Part shown: piece by piece, positions 23,066 through 35,912 of the stretch
Numbering within the stretch: the first letter of the stretch is position 1
Layout: every line of letters starts with the position of its first letter
DNA from: Paramacrobiotus metropolitanus
Taxonomy: Eukaryota; Tardigrada; Eutardigrada; Parachela; Macrobiotidae
Length of the DNA: 64,000 nucleotides
Reading direction: 5' to 3'
Assembly (NCBI RefSeq): GCF_019649055.1
Contig: NW_026570234.1
Coordinates: forward strand, 1,054,001 to 1,118,000
Made by a program: the position numbers and the translations under genes
The notes under the pieces: generated by a model
The model's input: only the letters and a program-made list of their open reading frames with translations
What the model was told of the DNA's origin: nothing
The model's database searches: none

Positions 23066-23366
23066 TCACCGGTCAGGATCCGTGTAGTTGGCCGCCCCAT
23101 GCGGCATAGCCTTCGTTTCTGGATCCATCATGCAGTTCCAAGCGCAGAAATCCTCAATTTTCATCAGGCGGCATTTGCCGACTAAGGGGCCGCTTAGTGG
23201 GTCCGACTTTTCAAATACATATAATGTGTTGAAACGATCTAATTAAAGGCGATTCTGGATAGTCGGGATCCGGTTATCAACAACCTGCATAACTTGATGC
23301 GGGGACCGGGAAGCACGCCAAGGAAAACTGCCGAGTGAGCTCTACTGGACACTCGACAACGATACA
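23066..23366 (-). CDS. 3' end of a secreted Cys-rich protein gene (partial)
   Basis: Two minus-strand exons are proposed: about 23285-23366 (CIVVECPVEL...FSLACFPVPASSYA) and 23066-23238 (DRFNTLYVFEKSDPL...KCRLMKIEDFCAWNC...YTDPDR, stop). They join in phase across a 46-base intron. An AATAAA-type signal follows the stop within a few bases, which supports a true 3' end. Six or more Cys in a compact region suggest an extracellular disulfide-bonded domain. I could not trace 5' exons: an in-frame stop blocks extension above about 23372, and the acceptor used there is a guess. The family is not recognised. Confidence 0.45.
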
Positions 23367-23791
23367 CTTGATGCGGAAGTAGTAGCAAAATCAAACTGGA
23401 AGACAAAATTATAGTCAAATGACAGGCATAAAGCCATAAACACTGTCATTAGCTAGAACGCCCCAATACAAACAACTACACCGGATTAAATCGTTTTCTG
23501 CAGACCGATGCGGCAAAATTTGTACTTCTCGGCTTTTGTGCTCTCCTGGTCAAATGCACACAAAAGTTTAGTTGTCTAAACAAAAAATATTCACCTATAA
23601 GGGCCCTATAACTACTAAGTATACAGTGCAAAGATATGGTGGGACAAAAATAAACAGTTTAATATAAACTGAGTTGCCATTTTAAGTATTAAACAGACCG
23701 ACGAAAACAAAAAGCTTTTCTGTACAAGCGTAACTAGCGGTATTGAACGATTAATAAAATCTTTTAACAATACTTAATAAGTCTTAAGAAA

Positions 23792-23820
23792 TGCATTGAC
23801 TTAAGTCTTAAGTCAATGCA
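23792..23820. repeat. Perfect 29-base palindrome
   Basis: TGCATTGACTTAAG (23792-23805) and its exact reverse complement (23807-23820) flank a single T. Confidence 0.9.
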
Positions 23821-25741
23821 AAAGTGCCAAGTAGCACTAACCGCACTGCACAAGAATAAGCAATCAATAGACAGCGTAAGCGGCATGTAGTACAAATGGC
23901 AACTTGATGTACAGTCTAGGTCTACTGACTCTACTCATAGTGCGTTTACTACGTGCCAGTACTGTTGATCGTAATGTTAGCCCATTGGTACAGAAAAAAG
24001 GCTGCGACAACGTCTAAACAATTTTCTGAAACCTTAGAAAACTGATATAAATGCTAAAGGATTTAAAATGCATCCCAGGATAAGCGCCTGCCGGTGAATG
24101 CGAGTGTAACGCTAACATTGTACGTATCAAGGAAACCTGTGGGACACAGTAGAAATGCAGCGCTTTTTTAATAGACGGAAGGGCTTAGACTACTCTTGTT
24201 CACGTGCGACTGCTCCCAAATAGCTGACACCGTTTTTGCGATACGGAGTAGAGTATGCATCCTTTAGAGTCAAGGGAATGGTTATCGCGAAGAAGCAGTG
24301 CGTCTAAGTAATGCAACATAACGGCAACAAGGGATCCGGAGCTGAAATTATCAGTAACTGCTACGTCATTCCTGTGAGGAACGGCAGACATCCACCGGAA
24401 GTTCAAATCAGATGCCGTTGATGCCTTATAATGAGTGATTTATTGTGTGTTCAGTGTACTAGCGGGATGTTCCGCGGGTCGAAAGTGTCATGGTCATTAT
24501 TGTTATTATTATCGGCACTTTCGCCTGCGCTACTGTAGTACTAGGGTCACAACATCGTAGATAACTGACGCGCCAGCTTCTAACCGTAAGTTCTTGTAGC
24601 GATGCTACTGGTAGTAAGTAAGTAAATATGAAAATCAAAAAGCAAAAGATATCGATGTAGGTGCAATCTGTATGCATCATATCTACGAGTATACTTTTTT
24701 CTCAAGTATAGGCAAGTACATATTAAAATAACGCAAAAAATAGGCATTAAAATTATAAAATTTTAAGTTGATATCATAAAATTGCAATGGAAATTATTGC
24801 AGTGTACTGTGTGTATCCATATGTGCATTTATGTACAATAGAAGCACCTGATGATAGTGTTATGCCAAAAACTGCAGTAATCTGCAATGAGTTGCGGCTT
24901 CGATCTAGATCTGGGAAGCTGAATCTGTCGACCGGGTTTGAACCATTTGGGAGGTGCTGCACATGTTGACACATTTATTTGAAATGTTTAATATTTGCAA
25001 AGTCCTGTTTGCAGAAAGCTACAATGCAGAAGATCAACTCTTGATTATACTGCTTGACGTAAAAACGCTATTAAAGCATGAGAACACTATGTACTGAATC
25101 CTTTAGGGTATTTGTTCTTAATCGCAAATTGCAAAGCGACTGGTCGGCGTGAGTGCTTTATGCTCGTACTTTACGTTCACCAGTATGACCCAAAACCCAC
25201 AGTTTTATTAGCAAATGGATGTGCGGCCTTATCAGCCATCCATCCAGTGTACTCCAGCAATTCCAGGGAAAACATCAGCGTACGTACCTTAATCAATTTA
25301 AGCTAACTGGTAAGTGATTTTTTCTCTTCCTGGTACGATTTGTAGTGCACACTGGAAGCAATTATTACGGTTTTGCACGTTCCTTCCGGAAATTTTAACT
25401 CTCTTGGGTAGCATTTGGCGAAGTTTCGTATGATTAACCTTAGAACAACTCGATTTCGGCGAAATCCGAATTAAACGCAAAAACAAAAACATTCACACAA
25501 GCAAGAACGTTAACGTGAAAATTTTGTTGTTAGGTACTGTCACAGACTCACACTGCGTCACCATAAAGTATAAGTACGAGTATACACACTAGGCAGTACA
25601 GCATACTTACTCGAAGGTTGCAGCGTTGCGTCCGAAGTTATGCGACTTACGGTTAGTACTGCTGAAAAATATCAACCGAGTTTGTTTTGAAAATACGTCA
25701 TAATTTAAAGCTGCACGGAATAAATTATTCTATACAGTCAT

Positions 25742-25819
25742 ACAGATTTTGTGGTAGAGAAATTAATACATTTGTATTATAACTGTTTAACACCACAATT
25801 GTCCTACCACAGAATCTGT
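25742..25819. repeat. Hairpin with 16-base arms
   Basis: ACAGATTTTGTGGTAG (25742-25757) and CTACCACAGAATCTGT (25804-25819) are reverse complements apart from one T/C difference. The loop itself contains the perfect dyad TAATACATTTGTATTA. About 80 bases in all, so perhaps a very short foldback element. Confidence 0.75.
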
Positions 25820-27300
25820 TACAGTGTCAAGTTCCCGCGAATGATACAATATGCCACTGTCATTGATTTGTGATTAAAGTATTGTGCACGTTTACGGACA
25901 CAGCCGGCATGTAATCAGTGCCCTGGAAATTAGCAGAGTGACATCGAGGGTAGGGAAGAATCGCCTATGGATGTCTCCAGAACACAAAGAGCACTTACAA
26001 GCTCTTTAAAATCGAAGATTCATCCTTCACCATGGATTTATTTGAGTTCTGTGCATAAGCTGAGAGCAATCCCCGGCTTTTGCAGTAGGAAAACTTGATT
26101 AGTAAACATTTTCTGACCGCCTCGTTGTTCATGCAGCAGCACATAGAACGATTCTTGACCTTTAAAACGATGACCGGCTGCAGCCATAAATGTGCCGTAT
26201 TACTCTTTGTAAACTTACATATGTTCCGTACGAAATATACTTTACTAATAAATAATAAGTACAATATTGGTATAACGTTCACGTTTACGAACCTGTTGAT
26301 AGTCAACAACTAATTCGGAAATAATGTTTCGACAGAATTTTGTCCTAAAAATCGTCTTCAAGGAGTATTTTTGTTGGATGAAATTCTAAAAACTAAATGA
26401 CTGTATCGAGACAAATTGTTAATTACAGCTTGTATTACTTTTGCGTCGTCATGTTTTGTATTGACATTTGACATCGGGAGGATGTAAAGCATAAGAAAAG
26501 TGCGTGAAACAGTGAATTCCTATTTTGTTTTCCGTGAATTGTTATTTTGCGACGCGTACCATTTTTGCCTAGGATACCCGGCGACCGGTGTTGAATCACT
26601 TGAATCCTGCGAGAGGTATAGTATCTGTTGTACTTCTATGTCCAGAACCATAATCTTGTTTAAAAACCGGCAGTTCTGAGATCTCGGTTTTCTCGTAGAG
26701 CTCGAATAAACTTGATACTTAAAATCATAATAAAAATCATTTACAACATCGGCAGCTATCCAGCTATACAGAATGAACTACCTTTGATGTAGTTCACCTC
26801 GTATCGGATATTATAAAATCGGATTCTCGGGCGCATTCTGCCCCGACTTGGCAGTTTGATCTACGAATTCTAGATATATGAGGGAAGGGAAGTTAGCATG
26901 GGAAGTTGATACTGCTCGTACACTAATGACAAGTAAATCATTTATATTTATAAATTTTAATTGTCAGGAAGAAGGCCGCGCGTTTGGCTTGTTGGCCAGT
27001 TGTTCCGGTGACCATTACCTGACCTTTGAGGCGGATTTTCCAACAATTAAACTCGCACTTACAGTAATAATTTAGTGGTGCCAGCACGATACGTAGATAT
27101 TATTGCAAAATTTGATTTTTCGTTTGTTTATTCGTTGCCAGATAAACGATATTCGTCGCTTGATCATGAGATCACAAAAATGCTAAAAATCAAATCAAAA
27201 CACTGAGGAACAAAAATGCCAGCATCAGCGTCGGTAAGCTCGTTTGAATTAATTTCTAATATGCCACTAAATAATTTTGTAATTCATACTAACGACAGTG

Positions 27301-29396
27301 TCAGTTAGCAAGATTTGAAATGGTCAGGTTAGTTCCCGAAGAAGTGTGGAAAAACTCTCTCCCCAACGCCTTCAACAAAATTTTATCCCAGAGCCCAAAA
27401 AGATGTCTTTCCGACATACCGTACAGTTTCTCCAGAACCGCCCAGCCTTTGGTTTGCGTGGTGAGAACATACATATTTCCTGGTTGCTCAAACTTGTACG
27501 TGTACAATCCAATAACGAGCGACTGTACACAGCGGGCTTCGATGCCGATTTTCAACATTCTGATTTCCGCTGGACTTATCACGTGCATGGACAGATATCC
27601 CGCCAAAACATATCCGCCCGCTTCAATCGGATCGAGTGTGCCCTTGTCAAAGCACTCCAGCATCATGTACATCATGGCCAGAATCAGTTCGAAGATCCGA
27701 CAGCTTTGGTGTAAATCACCAAAATCAATAAGACCATTCAGCATCCAGTCTTCCCCATCTGATTAAGAAGACAACAAAATTCAAGGCTATCGAAAATGCA
27801 AAACAAATTCACCACAAAGGTCAGCGATTCAGCCTCACAATGCTGCGTTACAGTAGTCGAAAAGGGAATAGAACAATAAAAATTAAACTATATCTATATG
27901 TATCCGAACATATTCACAACGTATCTGCATATTTATTATGCAATAGAGAGCGGCTTTGGGCGGGAAAACTCACCTGCTGCACGGTTCAGCAGAACGTTTC
28001 CTTCGTTAATGTCTCCATGAATGATCCCTGCAGAATGTATTATTTAACTATAACCAATTTTATTGCAGTTTTGTTTTGTCCCCATATGACTACAAAAATA
28101 TGACTTAGCACAGATGTAAAAAATAATTAACTAAGCGCGTGCTGATCGAGGACAGCAGATAAGGAACAACGATGATAACGGACATGAATGGCGAATAGAC
28201 TTATCGCACCCGGTGCTCTTTAGTAGTTGTCCGATTTGTGCAGAAAGAGATCGCTCGGAGCAAGTTAAACTGCATCAAATTTTAAGCCGGATTCATTTGA
28301 TCTTATTAAATAAATTTCATTTGTACAAGAGCACTACCGTAGAGACTACTGAAGAACGCATACCTCGTTCTAAAAACGGTGACGATTCCGACATTTGCCG
28401 TCGAAATTTCCCAATAATATCTCGAAATATTTCCAGCTTCAAAGGATTGTCCACTGCTTGCAGGAGAGGCTCCAAATACCCGGCACAGATGCCCTCCAGC
28501 GACCACAGCATGGACGAGGCGGTGCTCAGTACACCGGCAAATCTGGCATCTCCGTCGCATCCCTATACAGAATTCGAGAGTAAAATTTCACTTTTAATTT
28601 ACGCATTGCAAGAAATATTTCGCTGGTTGACTGATATCAACTAATTTAGTTTTGGATTAATTTAAGTATTTTACCGAAAACGTCTGCACCAGGCGAGCGG
28701 CTAAAACTCCAATGTCCATAAGAGTTTCGGCGCTAGGTTCGCACTTGACAGACGACATCATGGAGCCAGGAATGAAGGAATATAAACGGATAATATGCTT
28801 TGCTGAAATGTCCAAAGACGGTTACGCAGTGATGCAAAAAAATACAAAATAAAATTTTTTGTCTATTCACCGCGAAAAGAATTTGTCAAAGATATATACA
28901 GCAACTTTGCATTCCGATATGCATTTACACGTCACATAATATTTTTATCTATATAGAACACCTGAATGGATTTACACGAATTTGATGCAATATCGAAAAC
29001 AAATAATTTTCCGTGACGCTTACAGGTAACAGGAGTACCGCCAGTTGTACCGGCATCACGCATCGGCAAGTCAACATATCCCAGTGTTTTCGATTCCTTA
29101 GTGGCTTGTGGTATCGGAACCTGGACAGGTCCTAATTGTCCGCTAAGGCAGTGCATCAACTCATTTTGAACTTTTAGCTGTTCAGAATGGGAAGTAAATT
29201 TCCCATGACTGATCTTCAGGACGTATCCATCGGGCGCAGGGGCTGGTATATTCGCGTTGTCCGATCCCTGTCCCACTTGGATGAAGAAATTTGCGTCATC
29301 GTAGCCATCCAGCTGCTTAGCGCTTGTGACAGTTAAGCCGTAAATTTCTTGCACGAGATTCCTGATATCATCAAATGTAACGCACGGTTTAACCAT
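27301..29396 (-). CDS. HYKK: Hydroxylysine kinase (HYKK/AGPHD1 family)
   Basis: Five minus-strand exons: 28976-29396, 28675-28802, 28364-28562, 27974-28027, 27301-27758; the phases agree and give 419 residues (human 373). The enzyme phosphorylates 5-hydroxy-L-lysine with GTP in lysine breakdown and belongs to the aminoglycoside phosphotransferase fold. The N-lobe has LDGYDDANFFI and YVLKISHGK (the Lys that holds the nucleotide phosphates). IIRLYSFIPG follows. The catalytic Brenner motif HGDINEGN is at residues 253-260 and the metal-binding IDFGD at 278-282, followed by FELILAMMYMMLE and GGYVLAG as in the family. The length difference is mainly in loops of exon 1 and a longer C-terminus. The start ATG at 29396 (MVKPCVTFDDI) gives the expected N-terminus. 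Confidence 0.93.
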
Positions 29397-29970
29397 TCCA
29401 GAACTGCTCAGCGATTTTTATATATACATATATAAACGTAGCTGCACGCGGTATGCAGCTGGAGACACCACGAAATGCAATGGCATAACAATCGCAGGGT
29501 ACAGTGCTGGACGCCGAAAATTGGTAATTAACCTTCCACTGATCAAATCGCGGATCACAGCACCATAACATTTCTGATATGATCATAGATTGTAAGTACA
29601 ACACTGATATCTAATCTCTAATTAGGGTGATTCCATCCCTTTTTGCGGTTATCACTGAAATTAGACAGTTTGTTCAGAAATATTATTCTAAATACATGCA
29701 GCACGCTTAATCATCTTCTTTACGTAAATCATTCAATTTGAGCCGACATACTACGAATTATAAGTCATCGAATCCTTCTTTTTTTCAGACAGCACACCGG
29801 CATTCATCATATTCCTGGCAATCCTTACAGCACTCATTTAAAAGCACGCGTTCACCATAACGTAAAGCGGCTTAACAATAAGAAATGTACAAGTAAAAAC
29901 AAAACCCTATGTCAAGAGAGGCACAAACCATTATATATCACAAAAAAGGGCATGGTGGTTTCATAGAGTA
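29397..29970. other. Spacer between HYKK and MTG1
   Basis: The 5' flank of HYKK and the 3' UTR of MTG1, both on the minus strand. No other gene seen. Confidence 0.4.
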
Positions 29971-32115
29971 TCAGGAACGATAAAGATCTAATTTATCATC
30001 ATCCAGCATGATTTTACCCATTTCACCGCTACGGAAGATCTTTAGTATTCTTTGAGCAGCCAAAAGGAAATTCGGGATCTTGCGATATCCGATGGACCCT
30101 ACAAACAACAAACATCAACACAGATAGGAAAGAGCGTTGTTTGATGTCGAGGATGCTAACCTGAAGCAAATTTTTTAACAAAATCAATATCGAATTTTTA
30201 AAAAAAGGGAATTCATGGGTACAAAACAGAACGTCAACATGGCTAACACAGGCAACTGCAGGTACAACAACGGAACAGGGTTCAATCGAAATTACCACAA
30301 CCCCAAGCCACAGAGTATTTCAAAAAGCTAATATAAATACAGATATACCAAAGATGATAACTAAAAATTACGAAGTTAACAAGAACTCAAACCATAAATC
30401 AAACTGTTACCTTCGACGCTTTTCACTGACAAGAACAAGTCGTGCTGAACAGCATATTGTACCAATAAAATTCTCACATCGTCCACTGGTTCCGTCAAAC
30501 CCAAATGTTCAACATACCTTAACAATAACAACTCGGTAATTATGATGAAAAACGGAAATCCAAAAAACTCCAAAGTTTGATATCTGAGAATTGCGGAGCA
30601 AAATCTACAGTAGGTATTTTTCTCACCTAAAATCACCTCGCCGATTGAACCAAAATAACATATAATCGACTATAAGTTCTTCTCCAACTAACACATCATC
30701 CATGATATGGCAAAGTGCCAATTTCATAGCATCATCGGGACTCTTTATTGACGGATGCGCGATTCCGGGCGTATCGATAACATCAATTCTAGGTTTCTCG
30801 GAGACGGTTATAACGTTTTGTACGGCGCGTGTTATTCCGGGCATTGCGCCAACATGTGCTGCTTTTGCTGCAACAATAAACCGAAATGCTGGAAATGTAA
30901 AAGCCCCAAAGGTGAAAATGCGTAAAGTACTGCAGATTTCGAGGTGACAAACCACTGCATACAGTATGTTAAGGAAAAGGAAGAAATACTACAAATTTAG
31001 AAATCTTTAACAAATATTAAATCGATTTGATTAAATAACTGAAAGTGTGTACCATGAAATACAAAATGAAGGATTTAATTTTCTAATTCGCAAAATAGTG
31101 TACCATGCGCTGATACGCGCACACTAATAATTATCATCCAGTGTAAAACTGAAGACACTTCAATATTAATTAAGCAAGTACCTCTTTTCGTGAAAACTCG
31201 CCGTACGGCATTGATAAACGAAGATTTGCCAACATTAGGAACACCGATGATCATTAGGGTATAACTGGAAGCCTTCATCTACAACAAACAGATCTCAGTA
31301 CGCGGACATCTGGAAACATTTTTCGTGAGAACCGCAATCCACAGCTATAAGCCACAGATAACCAGCAAGCAGCAACTACAAACTTTTGCAAAGTTTAAAT
31401 TTTAACTGTAGAAGCAACGTGCCCACGTTTGCAGTTTTCGTTATTTTGACGACTATTACCGATTGAAGTGGCACTGCAACTACAAACTATGATTAATTCT
31501 AAAAATATGAGTTCATACTATATAATATTCAGCTTCTTAATATGAGCGTATAATTATGTCGCAGTATGCGGATTGACTTACATTCGGGGTTAGATACCGC
31601 TGCCCGGTTTTTATCATATCCACCATTTTCGGCATGATCTATACTGTCGAATAATAATCAAGTTGCAATTTTGTTAAAAACAAAATCTTGACATGCGCGA
31701 AAACAAGAAACGTACCTGTTTGACGGTTTCATCCTGATCGCGAAGGCAGTCCGTATAAAACACTTCGCTGACTCCCTGTTCTTTTAACCGCCGCACAACC
31801 TGTTCCTGCCTCGTTAAATCAGCCAGGTCCTTCTTGTTTAGAAGCAGCAGATGCGGTCGTACCAGGGACAGATTTTGCCGGAAGAGATCATTACGGCCGG
31901 ACAGCGGAGCGCGAGCGTCGTGCAGTTCAATGATACCATCGATGGAGCGAAGTCTCTGCTGCATCAGGCGCATACCTGCAGATCCCTTTCTCCAGTACGT
32001 GGTTCTCATTTGCGACTGCGAGTTATCACTAACCTTTTTTCATATGACCAGGAAACCAATTAAACGTTTCTTTGTGAGCATGTCTGAAAACTTCCCGGAA
32101 AGTTCGGGAAGCCAT
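29971..32115 (-). CDS. MTG1: Mitochondrial ribosome-associated GTPase 1
   Basis: Seven minus-strand exons: 32034-32115, 31716-31975, 31582-31638, 31182-31278, 30627-30867, 30411-30517, 29971-30098. The sum is 972 bases, 323 residues (human 334). MTG1 is a circularly permuted GTPase of the YlqF/RbgA group that helps assemble the large mitochondrial ribosomal subunit. The permuted order is visible: FNWFPGHM at the N-terminus, DGIIELHDARAPLSGRN, the G4 motif LLNKKDLADL, then the G1 P-loop IIGVPNVGKSSFIN, G2-side PGITRAV, and G3 IDTPGI. ALCHIMDDVLVGEELIVDYML and a C-terminal YVEHLGL follow. The start ATG at 32115 (MASRTFREVFRHAHKETF) gives an Arg-rich, acid-poor leader suited to mitochondrial import. 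It is divergent from MOCS1, about 1 kb away. Confidence 0.94.
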
Positions 32116-33154
32116 GTCCAATTACCAATCAGTAATCACAGGAAAGTGACGAAAGTCTTTATAAAATTAGTATCGCTGTATCTCTGCAGCGTCGAAGGAT
32201 ATGCACCACTTCTACAGGAAATAAGAAGCACAACACTTGCGAATAAAACCAATGAATTTAAGTAAAATATTGTTTTTACAGAATCAGTACTAAAATGAAT
32301 TACAAATAAGAAGAATAAGTGAGAAAATATCTTTCAAAATACCCGCCGACAAAGACAAACTTTAAAAACTAGGTAGGAAATCAAAGGATCTTCAGTTCAA
32401 GAAAATTCGGTTGATGTTGTTTTACCGGCAACCACCTGAGAAGGCGGTTTGCCATTTTTTTGGTGGCGTGACGAGCGGCAGTGGACGGTGGCGTAGCGAG
32501 TATGCGATCGGATTGCTGCATCCTTAGGGGAGCTCGCGCAAATACCGGTCGCGCAGTGTGCGCATTTCTCTTGGCCAAGCAAAATCGATCAGCTGTTGTT
32601 TACATTAGATTAGTTTTCTGAGTACCTAATGCGAATCGTGGTCGTACTTGCGTACTCAACTAACTGAATGTCATATCTCGGAGCAAATTTCTCATAATGT
32701 AGCTTTCCTAACGTTAATAATTGTGAACGCTGCTGTTCTCTAATCGCGTCTGCGGAACTTTGCCGTTTAAAGATTGTACAGCATATGCATTCGCATTGTG
32801 CACAAGCACATCGGCGGCGCTTGCGTACACATGTCACCCATTTTGACGGTTTAGTTCGGAACAGGTTCTTCGCCGTTCTTGAATGTCGCCAAATGCATAC
32901 GCAAATACCGGATAGCCAAGACTTCCATGCATAACGCAGCTTATCATCATATTTCTTGTTGCAGTCGACTCAAGTAGAATCTGCAGCGTAAGGTGTGCAT
33001 ATTGGTTCGTTTTTTGTCGTGCATAATTCATCCGCTTACTCGTGCTTGTTTGTCGATTTCATAAAGCGGTACGCAATCAGACGCAATAATTACGGCACGG
33101 CTTCTTCTAGATAACCTTTACTGGATGCAGTTTTAAGCTGCTTGGTGAATAATT
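32116..33154. other. Divergent promoter region between MTG1 and MOCS1
   Basis: MTG1 (-) and MOCS1 (+) are transcribed away from this 1.04-kb segment, so both promoters should be in it. Small minus-strand frames (32381-32582, and 32610-32837 with an Arg/Cys-rich start) have no recognised domain and no splice support. Confidence 0.45.
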
Positions 33155-35814
33155 ATGAAGTCGTCCGGTTTACGGGCTCTAATTTCTTGCGTTCTGCGAC
33201 AACCCGTTCAAGTTCGGCGATTTGCATCGGCCGCCGTGTCGCCGTTATGGGATTCTCCTGAGTACGATCCCGAAATCAGTCAAGTGGCAGAAAGACAGGT
33301 ACCGTACATATGCATTTCGAAAACTGAATCTACCGGCCTAATCCGTAATTAGACATAATTTTATCTCGACTTGTAGCTATTGTCTGGCATACGTATTGCG
33401 CGCAAATGATAGCAGATTATCCAGTTGTATCGTTTTGATATTGCTTCTGAAAATTATTATTGTTCTGCCGCCTTCACCATTGCGATAACATACAAAAATT
33501 TAATGACGGCTCTGATGATATTAGGCAGTTAATAATATAAGGAATACCCCTGGGGATGCTGAATTTCTCCGGGACACATTCGGACGACAACATACCTACC
33601 TCCGCATCAGCCTCACCGAGCGATGCAATCTTCGATGTGAGTTGGTATTCGGGAGGTTTAAGTGCTTTCTACTTCCATATATAAACAAAAATTGAATGAT
33701 AACACAGCAGTTGCGCAACATAAAATACATGAGAATTATTATCTAGTAATTGTTGCTTATTTTTAGTTAAATCATAAATGGTAACCATTAGTTAAGTGTT
33801 TAGTAAATCCGTTAGTTAAGTGTGTTGCTGTTGTTTTTTTCAGGTCAGTATTGCATGCCTGCCGAAGGCGTTCCTTTAACCAAAAAGGACAACCTATTAA
33901 CTACAACCGAGATTCTACGATTGGCATCGGTATTCGTGTCCGGTGGGGTGAAGAAGATTCGGCTGACCGGCGGAGAGCCGCTGCTGCGAACGGATATCGT
34001 TAACATATGTGGTAAGGATTTAAATTTTCAACTTCAGATTGGCAAAATAGAACAGTTTTGCGTTTTTTTCGCACTTGTGGTAGCTATCAACAGTTGCTTT
34101 TAGTTTTTGTTTGTTATGAAGCAACATGGGCTTGTGGTCACCAACGTGTCTCGTTCTGGTTACGAGCAGTACTGACTTGGGAGTACTACGGTAGTGACAC
34201 AGTAATGTTGTTGTTGTAGAGGGACTTAATGCTTTTGATGAAGTGGAGGAAGTGAACATAACGACCAATGGGATCTTATTGGCTAAGAAACTTCCAGCGC
34301 TCCACAAAGCTGGACTGCGCACAATCAATGTTAGTCTGGACACCCTTGTTCCTGCCAAGTTCGAACTCATAACACGCCGACGCGGATGGGAAAAAGTCAT
34401 TGAAAGTATCGATACGGCTATTGACCATGGATATCGGCCCCTGAAGGTTTGTTTGCTTTTTTCAGTACTTCTACGCATAGTATCGACGTCTGCACTTGGC
34501 AGTACAATCAGTTGGCTGTATTTGCCGTATCTGTCCTGGACAGAGTTATTTTTCGAATCGCTTAAATTTATTCCGGAACGGTCCACGTAGGAGCGATTTT
34601 AAATAAGTGACTAAAATTACGATTTTCAGGTGAACTGCGTGGTTACGAGAGGAGTGAACGAGGACGAAATAGCAGATTTTGTGGAATGGACAAGAAATAA
34701 GGTAGACATATCAGGAGTGTGTGCGACATACTCTTGCTGAAAATGCATCGCTCATTTGATAGGCTGTGGATGTGCGTTTTATTGAATACATGCCGTTCGA
34801 CGGAAATAAATGGAACGATAAAAAAATTGTGCCTTATGCCGAAATGCTGGATATTGTCAAGAGAAGGTTTCCGGAAATTGTCAGATTAACAGATAAACCG
34901 AACGACACTTCAAAGGTGAGAAAGTTTGAATGGTTATCATTTGCGATGGGAGGGTGCACTGTTGGGTATTTAATGGTAAATGCGTAGATAGAGAAAAAGA
35001 AAAATCTATCACTTCTACTTTCTTGTACATATTGCATGCTGCGTTTCACTTGTAAGTATGCGTTTACGTTACTTTAGGCATACAAAATACCTGGATACGT
35101 TGGGCAGTTCGGCTTCATAACTTCCATGACCGCAAATTTTTGTGGAACTTGCAATCGTCTGCGTCTCACAGCGGACGGAAACCTCAAAGTACGTTATCTC
35201 TCTTGGTCGCTGATTGTTTATTTAGCGCTAAACATTCATTTGTTCGATAAAGACTGCTTGATAGCTTCTACGGCCACATTTGTTAATTGAATATTACTAT
35301 AAGATATGATAATTTGTTATTACGCATATTTGTCTGCCTGAAAGAAATTTCAACGTGAATACGTATGCATTATGCTGGAAAAGTGCCAGTTTTGTTTATT
35401 CGGTTATCTTTAGCTTATGGTGCAGATGCTTGTGGGCTTACTGAAAAGATTTACTTTCTCGTTCACGCAGCGCGAAATTTTTCGTAGGTGTGCTTGTTCG
35501 GAAATGCTGAGGTTTCATTGCGAGATGTTTTGCGTTCTGGCGCTAGTAATGATGAACTGAAAGAAGTGATCGGTGCGGCTGTTAAAAGAAAAAAGAAACA
35601 ACATGCCGGTTAGTAATTTTTACCGTTTACCGTTCTGCAGTTTAAACGAAATAACTTACCCAGTTTTTTTAAGTAGTAGTGTTACTAGTGTCTGGTTTTA
35701 GCCTTGAGAATTGATCTAAAGCATCACATAAATATCTTAACAATAACATCTGTTGCAGGGATGCTTAACATTGCGAAACAGCCTGGGCGTCCTATGATTC
35801 TCATTGGTGGGTGA
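33155..35814 (+). CDS. MOCS1: MOCS1A, GTP 3',8-cyclase (radical SAM)
   Basis: Nine exons: 33155-33303, 33542-33636, 33844-34011, 34220-34446, 34630-34701, 34763-34915, 35078-35188, 35488-35608, 35759-35814. They sum to 1152 bases, 383 residues (human MOCS1A 385). This is the first enzyme of molybdenum-cofactor synthesis, turning GTP into 3',8-cyclo-7,8-dihydro-GTP in mitochondria. The N-terminus ([20 protein letters not shown]) is a likely transit peptide. The radical-SAM cluster motif is ERCNLRCQYCMP (Cys 78, 82, 85), followed by [11 protein letters not shown]. The second [4Fe-4S] site is in [10 protein letters not shown] and [22 protein letters not shown] is strongly conserved. The protein ends in the catalytic Gly-Gly before TGA. 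The exon 1/2 border rests on a weak acceptor but is required by the frame. Exon 9 also carries an alternative donor that would delete the Gly-Gly. Confidence 0.95.
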
Positions 35815-35837
35815 ATTTTCCGGTAAGCATTTCTGTT

Positions 35838-35912
35838 TTACTAGTACTAGTAATACTAGTAATATAGTAAGATAGTACTAGTAATATAGTAAGATACTAG
35901 TAATACTATAAT
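35838..35912. repeat. ACTAGTAAT/ATAGTAAGAT short repeats
   Basis: A low-complexity stretch of interspersed ACTAGTA, TAATA and ATAGTAAGAT units just downstream of MOCS1 exon 9, in the intron that would join it to the MOCS1B exon. Confidence 0.7.

Larger units (their letters stand above)
23367..27300. other. Gene-poor region of about 3.9 kb
   Basis: No gene can be supported. Notable are a perfect palindrome at 23792-23820, a hairpin at 25742-25819, a signal-peptide-like plus-strand frame at 24467-24534 (MFRGSKVSWSLLLLLSALSP) that may be a first exon, and plus-strand frames near 24842-24969 and 25188-25276 that could be exons but do not join it in phase. Upstream exons of the 23.1 kb Cys-rich gene may also lie here. 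Confidence 0.4.

Noticed and set aside
24467-24534. Signal-peptide-like start MFRGSKVSWSLLLLL...
   Set aside because: No downstream exon joins it in phase; mentioned only as a possibility.
27320-27766. Long plus-strand frames (148 and 122 codons)
   Set aside because: They are antisense shadows of the last HYKK exon.
32610-32837. Minus-strand frame with Arg/Cys-rich start
   Set aside because: Lies in the divergent promoter region; no known domain and low-complexity composition.
34020-34586. 188-codon minus-strand frame
   Set aside because: Antisense to MOCS1 exon 4 and flanking introns.
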